Below are positions 29,631-37,644 of a stretch of DNA of 64,000 nt, in pieces (within the stretch, counting starts at the first letter, position 1; every line of letters starts with the position of its first letter). The stretch comes from Comamonas sp. BIGb0124 (GTDB lineage: Bacteria > Pseudomonadota > Gammaproteobacteria > Burkholderiales > Burkholderiaceae_C). Below the pieces are notes generated by a model. It was not told the origin of the DNA. It did not search any database and worked only from the letters and a program-made list of their open reading frames with translations. The position numbers and the translations under genes were made by a program. The stretch is taken from the NCBI RefSeq assembly GCF_003752175.1, contig NZ_RJVF01000012.1, positions 344,840 to 408,839 of the forward strand, written 5' to 3'.

Positions 29631-31006
29631 GGCCGGGCGGCAGAAGCCAGAGCCACGATGTCGCGCACGCTGCCCGCAGCGCCCAGCGTCCAGCAGGCGT
29701 CCAGCAGTCGCCGGGTCCGATCGGCACCCAGGATCGCATCGGACATGCCGCTGAACTTGGCTTCGAGGTCGGCGTCGCTCATCGGACGCTCCAGCGAGCC
29801 GATGGCATGCTCGACGAACACATGCACCTGGCGGCCGTCCTTCAAGGTGGCCACGGCATCCACTGCGGCCTCGTCGATGCTGTCGTCGATGGTGGCGACG
29901 ACCTTGCGCCGGGTGGCCACGACATCGCCGCGGGTCACCACGTCGTCCGCATACTCGTCTTCGGTGGCGCGTCCTTCGATCAGCCCGACGGCACAGCCGT
30001 GGTACACGCTGAACTTGCCTTGCAGGCCGTCCGCCGGCTCCTTCTTGCCGGTCAGTTCAAGCACCAGGGAATGCACACGCAGGTCCAGGCGTTCGAGGTT
30101 GTCGGCGGTCACGCCCTTGGCGCGCAGTTGCACGCAGGCATCGATGCTCGGGTGAATCACGATGCCGCAGGCAAAGGGTTTGTAGGCGTTGAACGAGATC
30201 TCGAAGCGCGAGCCCAGTTCGCCGGTGACCTCGCTCCAGTCGTACTTGGTCGACACCACCTGGGCAAAGCCGCGCGGGGCCTCGATGGCCCGGCGGCTGG
30301 CGGTGAAGCCCTCTCTGGCCATCAGGGCCGACATGAGCCCGGCCTTGGCGGCCGCACCGGGGTGCAGCGGTTTGGTCATGGTGCCGAACTGCTCGCGCAG
30401 GCCCACCGGCTGCGAGGCGGCGATGCCCAGGGCCATGATGCTTTTTTCGGTATCCAGCCCCAGCAGGCGGGCACACGCGGCAGCGGCGCCCAGCGTGCCG
30501 GTCGATCCGGTGATGTGCCAGCCTCGGTCGTAATGATGGGGATACATCATGTTGCCCAGTCGGCACGACACGTCGATGCCGATGACCACCGCGTCGATGA
30601 CCTGCCGCCCCGTCGCGCCCGTCAGTTCGGCCAGGGCCAGCACCGCCGAACACACGGGGCCTGCCGGATGGATGATGGTCTTGAGATGGGTGTCGTCGAA
30701 ATCGAAGGTGTGCGAGGTGATGCCGTTGATCAGCGCCGCGTTGGCGACATCCACCCGATCGGCGCGCCCCAGCACCGCCGCCTGCGGGGCCGGCTCGAGG
30801 ACCTGGACCGCACGCAGCGCGGCCCATGCGGCTTCGTGATGCGCTGCGCCGACGGCACAACCCAGCCAGTTCAGAAAAGTCCGGTGGGCTTCATGCTCGA
30901 CTTCGGCAGGCCAGCCGCCCGATGGATGCTGCGCAACGAATGCGCCGAGAATCTGCGTGATCGCAGGGGCGTTCTGATCTGCTTCGATTTTGGTGTTGAT
31001 GGCCAT
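29627..31006 (-). CDS. MmgE/PrpD family protein
   Basis: 459 residues. It matches the MmgE/PrpD family (2-methylcitrate dehydratase, cis-aconitate decarboxylase, iminodisuccinate epimerase and relatives): NGITSHTFDFDDTHLKTIIH near residue 90 carries the conserved Asp/His cluster, and HITGSTGTLGAAAACARLLG is another block. No prpB/prpC neighbours are present, so methylcitrate metabolism is unlikely. With a Bug binding protein and a hydroxyacid dehydrogenase it probably acts on a di- or tricarboxylic acid. Confidence 0.87.
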   Translation of the reverse strand: MAINTKIEADQNAPAITQILGAFVAQHPSGGWPAEVEHEAHRTFLNWLGCAVGAAHHEAAWAALRAVQVLEPAPQAAVLGRADRVDVANAALINGITSHTFDFDDTHLKTIIHPAGPVCSAVLALAELTGATGRQVIDAVVIGIDVSCRLGNMMYPHHYDRGWHITGSTGTLGAAAACARLLGLDTEKSIMALGIAASQPVGLREQFGTMTKPLHPGAAAKAGLMSALMAREGFTASRRAIEAPRGFAQVVSTKYDWSEVTGELGSRFEISFNAYKPFACGIVIHPSIDACVQLRAKGVTADNLERLDLRVHSLVLELTGKKEPADGLQGKFSVYHGCAVGLIEGRATEDEYADDVVTRGDVVATRRKVVATIDDSIDEAAVDAVATLKDGRQVHVFVEHAIGSLERPMSDADLEAKFSGMSDAILGADRTRRLLDACWTLGAAGSVRDIVALASAARP

Positions 31007-31081
31007 GATTCAAATGAAGTTGAGACAACAGGGGAACAAACATGAGGACACCCACGGCGTGGGTGCCCCGAGTCGATCGGG

Positions 31082-32059
31082 TCAGGCATCCAGCTTGATG
31101 CTCTGTTCCTGAGCGACTTTTTTCCATCGTGCGAGGTCTTTTCTGACATACGCGTCGAACGCCGCCGGGGTCATGGCCATCGGCACGATCGCCTCGACCT
31201 CCAGCAGTTTTTCCAGTTCGGGATTGGCGAGCACCTTCTGCAGCGATTCGTTGAGCACGCCCACCGTGCCGGCATCCATGCCGGCCGGCCCCGAGACGCC
31301 ATACCACTGCAGAATGTCGTCGAAGCCGTCGACCCCAAGCTCCTTGAAAGTCGGCACGTCGGGGTACTTTGCGGTCCGCTGCTCGCCGGTCACCGCGATC
31401 GCGCGCACCTTGCCGCCCGTCAGATGCGGCACGGCCGCCGCAAGCCCCGGAAACATCGCCTGCGTCTGGCCGCCCAGCAGATCGTTGATGGCCGGCGCAA
31501 TGCCTTTGTAAGCCACATGCTCGATCGACAACCCGAGCTTCAGCTTCAGCAGTTCCATCAAGAGATGGGTGAGCGAACCGGCGCCCGCAGACCCGTAGTT
31601 GTGATGCGGGCCGGATTTCATGAACTCGACGAACTCGCGGAAGTTGCGAACCGGCAGGTTCGCATCGACGATCAGCGCGTTGGGCGTGCCGCCGATCATG
31701 CCGATGGATGTGAAATCCTTGATCGGGTCGTAGGGCAAGGTGCGGGTGGCCGGGCTGGTGCCCAGCGTCGCCACATAGCCTTGCATCAGGGTGTAGCCAT
31801 CGGGTGCCGAGCGCAGCGTCTTCTGACAGGCGATCACGCCGCCTCCCCCGCCATGGTTTTCGACCACGAACGTGGCCCCCAGAGCCTTGCCCCACAAGGT
31901 GGTGGTGGCCCGCCCCACGTAATCGCTTCCGCCCCCCGCCGCGACGGGCACCACATAGGTGATGGGCCGGTCCGGGTACCGCGGCTGCGCCCGCAGCCCT
32001 CCCGGTCCGGCAGCCCAAGCTGCAGCGCTGGCAGCCATCAAGAAAACACGACGATCCAT
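31082..32059 (-). CDS. Bug (TctC) family periplasmic carboxylate-binding protein
   Basis: 325 residues. An N-terminal signal (MDRRVFLMAASAAAWAAG, twin arginine present) is followed by PITYVVPVAAGGGSDYVGR, VVENHGGGGG and PDGYTLMQGY, the typical Bug sequence blocks. Bug proteins bind carboxylates and number in the dozens in Alcaligenaceae. TctA/TctB permease genes are not adjacent, as for most Bug genes. It lies 75 bases upstream of the MmgE/PrpD gene, so its ligand may feed that enzyme. Confidence 0.93.
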   Translation of the reverse strand: MDRRVFLMAASAAAWAAGPGGLRAQPRYPDRPITYVVPVAAGGGSDYVGRATTTLWGKALGATFVVENHGGGGGVIACQKTLRSAPDGYTLMQGYVATLGTSPATRTLPYDPIKDFTSIGMIGGTPNALIVDANLPVRNFREFVEFMKSGPHHNYGSAGAGSLTHLLMELLKLKLGLSIEHVAYKGIAPAINDLLGGQTQAMFPGLAAAVPHLTGGKVRAIAVTGEQRTAKYPDVPTFKELGVDGFDDILQWYGVSGPAGMDAGTVGVLNESLQKVLANPELEKLLEVEAIVPMAMTPAAFDAYVRKDLARWKKVAQEQSIKLDA

Positions 32060-32220
32060 TTTTGTCTCCTGTTCAGGTTTTTTATCGAGAGGAAAGATCG
32101 CAAATTCCCATGGCTCCGCCTGGCGCGGCTCGCCATGAAGAGTCGCCGGGGGGAAGCGACTTCGCCTGCGGCTGGCCGATCCGGTGGGCTAGGTCCGGAT
32201 GGCTAGACGGATGCCGTCAG
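32060..32220. other. Intergenic region between GntR and Bug genes
   Basis: 161 bases, both flanking genes leftward. ATCCG/CGGAT-type short repeats occur around 32179-32212, but no stem with a T-run is clear. A promoter for the Bug-MmgE-dehydrogenase genes is expected here; none was identified with confidence. Confidence 0.25.
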
Positions 32221-32919
32221 TCAGTTTTCGGCGAGTCGTCGGTAAGCATTCAGCACATGGTCGGCAAGCAGGCCGGCACAGGCTTGTGGCGCGAGTTCGC
32301 TCGCGGATTGCTCCAGTGCACGCACGATGCGTTTGTGTTCCTCGTTGGATGCACGGCGGTGATCCTGGCTCGACAGGTTCTTGAGCCGCGCGAGGTGGAG
32401 TTTCTGGATGATGTCGCGGTAGCTGTTCGCGATCTCGCGGTTGCCCGTGCTTTCGATGAACAGCCAGTGGAACTGCAGATTGGCCTGGTAGTAGGTCTGT
32501 CCATGGCCCTGCGTGAGGCCTTCGTCCATCTGCTGCACGCAGGCCTGCAGTTTCGCGACGAGCTCATCGCGCTGCGGCTGGGGCAGACGTTCGGCCATCT
32601 GGCCGGCATGGCGGTCGAGCACCGAACGGAAGGCATACAGGTCGGCCACCTCCTGCAGCGACAGCTCGCGGATGTACACGCCCGAATGTTTGCGCGACAC
32701 CACCAGACCCATGCTTTCGAGCTCACGCAGCGCCTCGCGCACGGGCACCCGTGAGACTTTCATCTGCTCGACCAGATCGGGTTCACGCAGAGCCTGACCC
32801 GGCTCCAGAGCGCCGGACATGATCTGCCCCAGCAGTTGGTCCCGGACCAGCTTCCCCAGGGACGTGTTCTTGATCTCGTCGAAGGCGGACGGTTGAAGGG
32901 CAGGCTTGAGAAATTGCAT
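32221..32919 (-). CDS. GntR family transcriptional regulator (FCD/FadR subfamily)
   Basis: 232 residues. Winged helix in the first 70 (GALEPGQALREPDLVEQMKV, VSRVPVREALRELESMGLV), then the all-helical FCD effector domain with metal-ligand candidates in FRSVLDRHAGQMAE and FHWLFIESTGNR. Start at 32919 (MQFLKPALQ) has GGAG six bases upstream; an ATG at 32931 lacks good spacing. It heads the leftward Bug / MmgE / hydroxyacid dehydrogenase cluster and most likely controls it, and itself, through the repeat just upstream. Confidence 0.9.
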   Translation of the reverse strand: MQFLKPALQPSAFDEIKNTSLGKLVRDQLLGQIMSGALEPGQALREPDLVEQMKVSRVPVREALRELESMGLVVSRKHSGVYIRELSLQEVADLYAFRSVLDRHAGQMAERLPQPQRDELVAKLQACVQQMDEGLTQGHGQTYYQANLQFHWLFIESTGNREIANSYRDIIQKLHLARLKNLSSQDHRRASNEEHKRIVRALEQSASELAPQACAGLLADHVLNAYRRLAEN

Positions 32920-32937
32920 AAGAGGCTCCATTCGCCT

Positions 32938-32959
32938 AATCGTATACATATAGACGATT
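32938..32959. promoter_or_regulatory. Inverted repeat upstream of the GntR gene, candidate operator
   Basis: AATCGT (32938-32943) and ACGATT (32954-32959) are perfect 6-base arms with a 10-base AT-rich spacer; the left part reads TCGTATACAT, close to the TNGTATACNA-like sites of FCD-type GntR regulators. It lies about 20 bases upstream of the regulator's start codon, consistent with autoregulation. Confidence 0.5.
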
Positions 32960-32995
32960 GAAGAACTGATGGAAAACCCGTGCACAGCCGTGCCT

Positions 32996-33034
32996 CAAAA
33001 GAAAAAGCCCCCAGTCTCGGAAGACTGGGGGCTT
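32996..33034 (-). terminator. Rho-independent terminator of tRNA-Thr
   Basis: Perfect 13-base arms AAGCCCCCAGTCT (33005-33017) and AGACTGGGGGCTT (33022-33034) with a 4-base loop. Read on the minus strand the stem runs straight into TTTTTC-TTTTG. It starts a few bases after the tRNA 3' end at 33039. Confidence 0.92.
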
Positions 33035-33038
33035 GAAC

Positions 33039-33114
33039 TGGTGCCGGTTGTCGGATTCGAACTGACGACCTACCGCTTACAAGGCGGGTGCTCTACCAAC
33101 TGAGCTAAACCGGC
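33039..33114 (-). tRNA. tRNA-Thr (anticodon TGT)
   Basis: 76 bases including an encoded CCA. On the minus strand the 5' acceptor strand GCCGGTT pairs with AACCGGC, the D arm is GCTC...GAGC, the anticodon loop CTTGTAA carries TGT (reads ACA and other Thr codons), and the T arm is GTCAG-TTCGAAT-CCGAC? with the loop read as TTCGAAT. The anticodon stem has four pairs plus a C-T mismatch at 27-43. It is downstream of sspB with a TACAAT -10-like element at 33125-33130. Confidence 0.97.
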
Positions 33115-33206
33115 GACTCGCAATATTGTAATGGCAGGCGGGGCCGGATCGGGCCAAACTGCACAACACTTGCATCGGCAGCAGCGGCCTTTGCCCCCTT
33201 GCCCGC

Positions 33207-33842
33207 TTACTTCACCAGCTTGAGCGACGGCCGGCTTCCGCCGGGCGGGGGGCTGGTCGGCGGCACGTCGCCATCGTCTTTTTCCGGACTGTCGGCGGCA
33301 CCCGAAGCGTCGTCGCGCGCTGCCGTGGCGGCGTCGCCGCCGTCGCCGCTGCTGCTGCTGCCCGAAGAAGCCACCACGAGTTGCACGGGCGAAGACGAGG
33401 AAGAAGACGTCGCAGGCGCATCGCCGGCTGTCTCGTCGCCGAGCGCAGAGGCGGCAGACGACGACTGGCCGCCGCCGTCGACCGAGGCCAGGCTGGGCGC
33501 GGCCGGAGCGGCTGCGACCGGCGCGGGCGGCGGGAAGGCCATGCCCTGGCCGTTCTCGCGGGCGTAGATGGCCACGACGTGGTCGATCGGCACCATGATG
33601 TCGCGCGGCACGCCGCCGAAGCGGGCCCTGAAGGAAACGAATTCGTTGCCCAGCTGCAGCGCACTGGTGGCGTCGTAGCTCACGTTGAGCACGATTTCGT
33701 TGTCCTTGACGAACTCCATCGGCACCTGCACCGAACCGTCGACATGGGCGGCGATATAGGGCGTGAGGCCGTTGTCCGAGCACCATTCATGCAGGGCGCG
33801 GATCAGGTAGGGACGTGTCGAGGTATTGGCGATGTCAGTCAT
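33207..33842 (-). CDS. sspB: ClpXP protease specificity-enhancing factor SspB
   Basis: 211 residues. Residues 1-~110 are the SspB core that binds ssrA-tagged proteins (TRPYLIRALHEWCSDNGLTP, then QVPMEFVKDNEIVLNVSY and VPRDIMVPIDHVVAIYARE). A long Ala/Ser/Asp/Pro-rich flexible linker follows, with runs of serine, ending in SRPSLKLVK, which matches the ClpX-docking tail (RPxLxVVK) of E. coli SspB. Start MTDIANTSTRP. It lies just downstream of sspA and is probably cotranscribed. Confidence 0.95.
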   Translation of the reverse strand: MTDIANTSTRPYLIRALHEWCSDNGLTPYIAAHVDGSVQVPMEFVKDNEIVLNVSYDATSALQLGNEFVSFRARFGGVPRDIMVPIDHVVAIYARENGQGMAFPPPAPVAAAPAAPSLASVDGGGQSSSAASALGDETAGDAPATSSSSSSPVQLVVASSGSSSSGDGGDAATAARDDASGAADSPEKDDGDVPPTSPPPGGSRPSLKLVK

Positions 33843-33937
33843 AACCGGGAATCCAAAACGACGCGAGGCCGGCGAACAGAGGTCGCTCCGTTCGCAGGCC
33901 CCGCATCCTGGGTTGCAGCAATCGATCGGGCTGCTTG

Positions 33938-34549
33938 TTACTTGCGCATGACCTTTTCCGAGGGCGTCAGCGCCTCGATGTAGGCCGGACGCGAGAAGAT
34001 GCGCTCGGCATACTTGAGCAGGGGTGCCGCGTTCTTGGACAGCTCGATGCCATAGTAATCCAGGCGCCACAGCAGCGGGGCAATGGCCACGTCGAGCATG
34101 GAGAAGTTGTCGCCCAGCATGTACTTGTTCTTGAGGAACACGGGTGCCAGCTGCGTCAGGCGATCGCTGATGTGGGCACGGGCCTTTTCATGGCTCTTGT
34201 CGCCGCTCTTGGCGCCGCGCGTTTCCAGCGTGGAGACATGCGTGAACAGCTCCTTCTCGAAATTGAGCAGGAACAGGCGGACACGCGCGCGGTCGACCGG
34301 GTCGCCGGGCATCAGCTGCGGATGAGGGAAACGCTCGTCGATGTACTCGTTGATGATGTTCGACTCGTACAGAATCAGGTCGCGCTCGACCAGGATGGGA
34401 ACCTGACCGTAGGGGTTCATCACGCTGATGTCTTCGGGCTTGTTGTAGAGGTCCACGTCGCGGATCTCGAAATCCATGCCTTTTTCAAACAAGACAAAAC
34501 GGCAACGGTGGGAATACGGACACGTCGTTCCCGAATACAGCACCATCAT
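33938..34549 (-). CDS. sspA: Stringent starvation protein A (GST-fold)
   Basis: 203 residues. MMVLYSGTTCPYSHRCRFVL opens the thioredoxin-like domain, NPYGQVPILVERDLILYESN is the cis-Pro region, and the rest is the helical GST domain. SspA associates with RNA polymerase and helps in stationary phase and acid tolerance. sspB follows 95 bases downstream. Two adjacent ATG codons (34549 and 34546) could start the protein. Genes for the cytochrome bc1 complex, which often precede sspA in Burkholderiales, are not here. Confidence 0.95.
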   Translation of the reverse strand: MMVLYSGTTCPYSHRCRFVLFEKGMDFEIRDVDLYNKPEDISVMNPYGQVPILVERDLILYESNIINEYIDERFPHPQLMPGDPVDRARVRLFLLNFEKELFTHVSTLETRGAKSGDKSHEKARAHISDRLTQLAPVFLKNKYMLGDNFSMLDVAIAPLLWRLDYYGIELSKNAAPLLKYAERIFSRPAYIEALTPSEKVMRK

Positions 34550-35160
34550 GGCATCAGCTCCTAAAAAATCGTAAAAGGAGTCGCGTACGCATCGATACGC
34601 GGCTCCCGAATCCATTGTTCGTTCGTTCGACCGAACCGGCCCGGCCTGCCCACATCCCCGCTGTGCGAAGATGCAGACGACCCGGTTCATCCCCGGCACC
34701 GAAAGGCCTACCGGACACGCCGTTCGATGCACCGGAGATCGCAACCCACGGGCGCAAGCGCCAGACCAGGCGAAGACAGCGCACACCGCCCTGCGTACTC
34801 CCGACGGGTGACGACCCTGGCAATGACAGTGGCTTTACACGCATCCGGCACCTCGAAAAGCACTTCGAAAAGCAGTGCTTGCGGTCAACGTTCACTCAAG
34901 GCCCCGCAGGGCCAGGCACGGTCTCCGGAAGACCGCGAACCGAGCATTATCCCCGATATGCCCGAAACCAGGGCCAGAGGTTGATCGCGGGCGACGAGTA
35001 ATGGCCCCGCGATCGCCGCGAACGGACCGTGCCGACGGCGCTGCTGACAGGCTCAGGCGGCCGACACCGACTCGGCCAGATTCCCAAAATGGGCATGAGA
35101 CCCTCATAATCCGCCCATTCGCACTTCGTTTTTTGACCGTCACCAGACAAGGAGTACTGT
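34550..35160. other. 611-base region without a recognisable gene, between divergent sspA and mscL
   Basis: Open frames on both strands (for example plus 34615-35001) translate to Arg/Pro-rich sequence with no family resemblance and are judged spurious. A 9-base inverted repeat GATCGCGGG / CCCGCGATC (34983-34991, 35006-35014) is present. The mscL ribosome site AAGGAG lies just before its ATG. The region should contain promoters for both neighbours. It may also be the place where petABC stands in related genomes. Confidence 0.45.
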
Positions 35161-35613
35161 ATGGGCATGATGAAAGAATTCCGGGAATTCGCCATCAAGG
35201 GCAACGTCATCGACTTGGCCGTCGGTGTGATCATTGGCGGCGCTTTCGGCAAGATCGTCGATTCGCTGGTCAAGGACGTGATCATGCCGTTGGTCGGGGC
35301 CGTGGCCGGCAATCTCGATTTCTCGAACTACTACGTGGTGATCGGCGACATACCGGCCGGCGTGGCCGACAACCTGACGGCCCTCCGCACAGCGGGCGTT
35401 CCGGTGTTTGCCTATGGCAGCTTCATCACCGTGGCGGTCAACTTCCTGATCCTGGCCTTCATCATCTTCCTGATGATCAAGCAGATCAACCGCCTCAAGC
35501 GCGAAGAGCCCAAGCCCGCACCTGCCGCCCCCAAGGCCCCGCCGGAAGACATCGTGCTGCTGCGCGAGATCCGCGACAGTCTCAAGGGCCGCGACACACC
35601 GCCCCTGCCCTGA
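35161..35613 (+). CDS. mscL: Large-conductance mechanosensitive channel MscL
   Basis: 150 residues. [20 protein letters not shown] and [20 protein letters not shown] form the N-terminal helix and first membrane helix; the second is [18 protein letters not shown]. The cytoplasmic C-terminal helix is in [15 protein letters not shown]. It opens as an emergency valve under osmotic downshock. A strong AAGGAG precedes the ATG by 6 bases. The periplasmic loop is slightly long ([20 protein letters not shown]). Confidence 0.96.
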   Translation: MGMMKEFREFAIKGNVIDLAVGVIIGGAFGKIVDSLVKDVIMPLVGAVAGNLDFSNYYVVIGDIPAGVADNLTALRTAGVPVFAYGSFITVAVNFLILAFIIFLMIKQINRLKREEPKPAPAAPKAPPEDIVLLREIRDSLKGRDTPPLP

Positions 35614-35625
35614 GCCAGGCGGCCT

Positions 35626-35652
35626 GCCCGGCAGCGCGGTCTCACGCCGGGC
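35626..35652. other. GC-rich hairpin between convergent mscL and pdxA
   Basis: GCCCGGC (35626-35632) and GCCGGGC (35646-35652) are perfect 7-base arms around a 13-base loop. Neither side carries a T-run, so termination would be weak or factor-dependent. Confidence 0.35.
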
Positions 35653-35670
35653 GCGCCGGGTGCCCTTTGA

Positions 35671-36810
35671 TCAGACCACCGGCGTGCCGCAGAGCTGGCG
35701 CGCCATCTTGACCGCCTGCAGCAGGCTGGCCGGCGAGGCCACGCCCTGGCCGGCGATGTCGAATGCCGTGCCGTGATCGGGGCTGGTGCGCACCAGCGGC
35801 AGGCCCAGCGTGACATTGACGCCGTGCTCCACCCCCAGATACTTCACGGGGATCAGCCCCTGGTCGTGGTACATGGCGATGACCGCATCGTAGGTACCGC
35901 GGATCGCGCCTTCGGGGCGCCGCGCCTTCATGAACACCGTATCCGGCGGATAGGGCCCGAAAGCCTGGATGCCCTCGCGCACCGCCGCCTCGACGGCCGG
36001 GGCGATGTGGTCGATCTCCTCGCGGCCGAACAGGCCGTCTTCTCCGGCATGGGGATTGAGGCCCGCGACGGCCAGGCGGGGACCGCCCTGCGCGGCGATC
36101 TCGGGCCAGCGGTTGAGAGCCGCATGCGTGATGCGCAGCGTCTCCAGCACCTGATCGCGGCTGACGGCATCGATGGCCTGCCGCAGCGAGACGTGGATGC
36201 TGACGAGCACGGTCCGCAACTCCTCGTTGGCCAGCATCATGCGCACCGGGACCTGCTCGACGGGCAAGCCCAAGGCACGCGCCGCCTCGGCCTGCAGCAT
36301 TTCGGTATGGCCGGGAAACGCCACGCCGGCTGCGGATAATGCGGCCTTGTGCAGCGGCGCAGTCACCATGCCGGCGGCTTCGCCGCGCAACACGGCGCGC
36401 GCGGCCCACACCACCGCATCGGCGGCCATGCGGCCGGCGCGGGCATCCACCACACCGAAAGCCGGCAACGGCGCACGAGCCGGATCGGTCTCGGCGCCCG
36501 GATGCACGGCCAGCACCGGCATCAACCGGGGCGGCAGGTCGGCACAGGCATCGGCCGGCTGCCCGATCGTCACCACGGGCAGATGTCCGCCGATCACGGC
36601 CGCCGCCCGGCGCATGACGGCCACGTCGCCCACCACAAAACAGCCTGCCATGCGTTGCGGGTGGTCGCGGAACGCCATGGCGATGGTTTCAGGGCCGATG
36701 CCGGCCGGATCGCCCAGGGTCACGGCCAGCGGCAACCGCACCGGGGCCTGCGCCTGTGCCACATGTTCCGCACTGTCGGCGGGGACGGAAAAAGAGGACG
36801 GGCCGTTCAT
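35671..36810 (-). CDS. pdxA: 4-hydroxythreonine-4-phosphate dehydrogenase PdxA
   Basis: 379 residues; somewhat longer than E. coli PdxA because of an N-terminal tail. It oxidises 4-phosphohydroxy-L-threonine in pyridoxal phosphate synthesis. Visible motifs: LAVTLGDPAGIGPE, the metal His in FPGHTEMLQ, GLNPHAGEDGLFGREE, AMYHDQGLIPVKYLG and TSPDHGTAFDIAG. The ATG at 36810 overlaps the stop of the NIF3 gene. PdxA2-type catabolic paralogues exist, but the sequence blocks fit the biosynthetic enzyme. Confidence 0.9.
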   Translation of the reverse strand: MNGPSSFSVPADSAEHVAQAQAPVRLPLAVTLGDPAGIGPETIAMAFRDHPQRMAGCFVVGDVAVMRRAAAVIGGHLPVVTIGQPADACADLPPRLMPVLAVHPGAETDPARAPLPAFGVVDARAGRMAADAVVWAARAVLRGEAAGMVTAPLHKAALSAAGVAFPGHTEMLQAEAARALGLPVEQVPVRMMLANEELRTVLVSIHVSLRQAIDAVSRDQVLETLRITHAALNRWPEIAAQGGPRLAVAGLNPHAGEDGLFGREEIDHIAPAVEAAVREGIQAFGPYPPDTVFMKARRPEGAIRGTYDAVIAMYHDQGLIPVKYLGVEHGVNVTLGLPLVRTSPDHGTAFDIAGQGVASPASLLQAVKMARQLCGTPVV

Positions 36811-37580
36811 GCGGGATTGTCGATGTCGATGAACCGGTGCGACAGGCCCAGTTGGCCGGCGACTTGCGCGCCCAGCGCCTGCACGCCATACCGTTCGGTG
36901 GCGTGGTGGCCGGCAGCGATGAAGGCAACACCCATTTCGCGGGCGTAATGAGCCTGCGGCTCGGAGATTTCGCCGGTGACATAGGCATCGGCACCGGCCG
37001 CGATAGCCGCTTCGAAGTAGCCTTGCGCGCCCCCGGTGCACCAGGCGATCTGGCGCAGCGGGCGGCCGTCGCCGGGCACCCAGGTCGGGGTCCGTCCCAG
37101 CACGCGCTCGACCCGGCTCACCCATTCCTCGGCGGCCAGCGGCGCATCGAGCGGCCCTACGCTGCCCAGATCCTGCTCACCGAAATGCCGTTCGGCCTGC
37201 ACCCCCAGCCGCGCGCCGAGCTGCGCGTTGTTGCCCAGTTCGGCATGGGCATCGAGCGGCAGGTGGTAGGCATAGAGATTGATGCCGCTGGCCAGCAGCG
37301 CAGCCAGCCGCTGCTTCATCCAGCCGGTGACGCGGCCATCCTGGCCTCGCCAGAACAGGCCGTGGTGCACCACCAGGGCATCGGCGCCGGCGGCCACGGC
37401 GGCTTCGATCAGCGCCAGGCTGGCGGTCACGCCCGAGACCAGCGTGCGGATCTCGGCCTTGCCCTCGACCTGCAGGCCGTTGGGGCCATAGTCCTTGAAG
37501 CGGCCGGGCTGGAGAATATCGTCGAACGCCGCCAGCAGGTGCTGGCGCGTGACGGCGGGAGAAGTCGTCGTGGCAGTCAT
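36807..37580 (-). CDS. NIF3-like dinuclear metal-binding protein (YbgI family)
   Basis: 257 residues. Metal ligands of the NIF3 family are visible: VVHHGLFWRG near residue 70 and AGHHATERYG near the C terminus, with YAYHLPLDAH between. The biochemical role is uncertain; the family is related to GTP cyclohydrolase I type 2 enzymes. An ATG three codons earlier (37589) is an alternative start; neither has a strong ribosome site. It is translationally coupled to pdxA. Confidence 0.9.
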   Translation of the reverse strand: MTATTTSPAVTRQHLLAAFDDILQPGRFKDYGPNGLQVEGKAEIRTLVSGVTASLALIEAAVAAGADALVVHHGLFWRGQDGRVTGWMKQRLAALLASGINLYAYHLPLDAHAELGNNAQLGARLGVQAERHFGEQDLGSVGPLDAPLAAEEWVSRVERVLGRTPTWVPGDGRPLRQIAWCTGGAQGYFEAAIAAGADAYVTGEISEPQAHYAREMGVAFIAAGHHATERYGVQALGAQVAGQLGLSHRFIDIDNPA

Positions 37581-37644
37581 GGCCCGCATTGTCGCAAAGC
37601 CGGCCCGGGCCGTCTTCGGTCCCGCTCGTTCAGTCGGCCGAGGT

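Noticed and set aside
33039..33114. tRNA-Thr as an integration site for the accessory genes to its left
   Set aside because: No integrase gene and no second copy of the tRNA 3' end was noticed nearby.
34615..35001. A 128-codon plus-strand frame in the sspA-mscL gap
   Set aside because: Arg/Pro-rich translation, no ribosome-binding site of note and no family resemblance.
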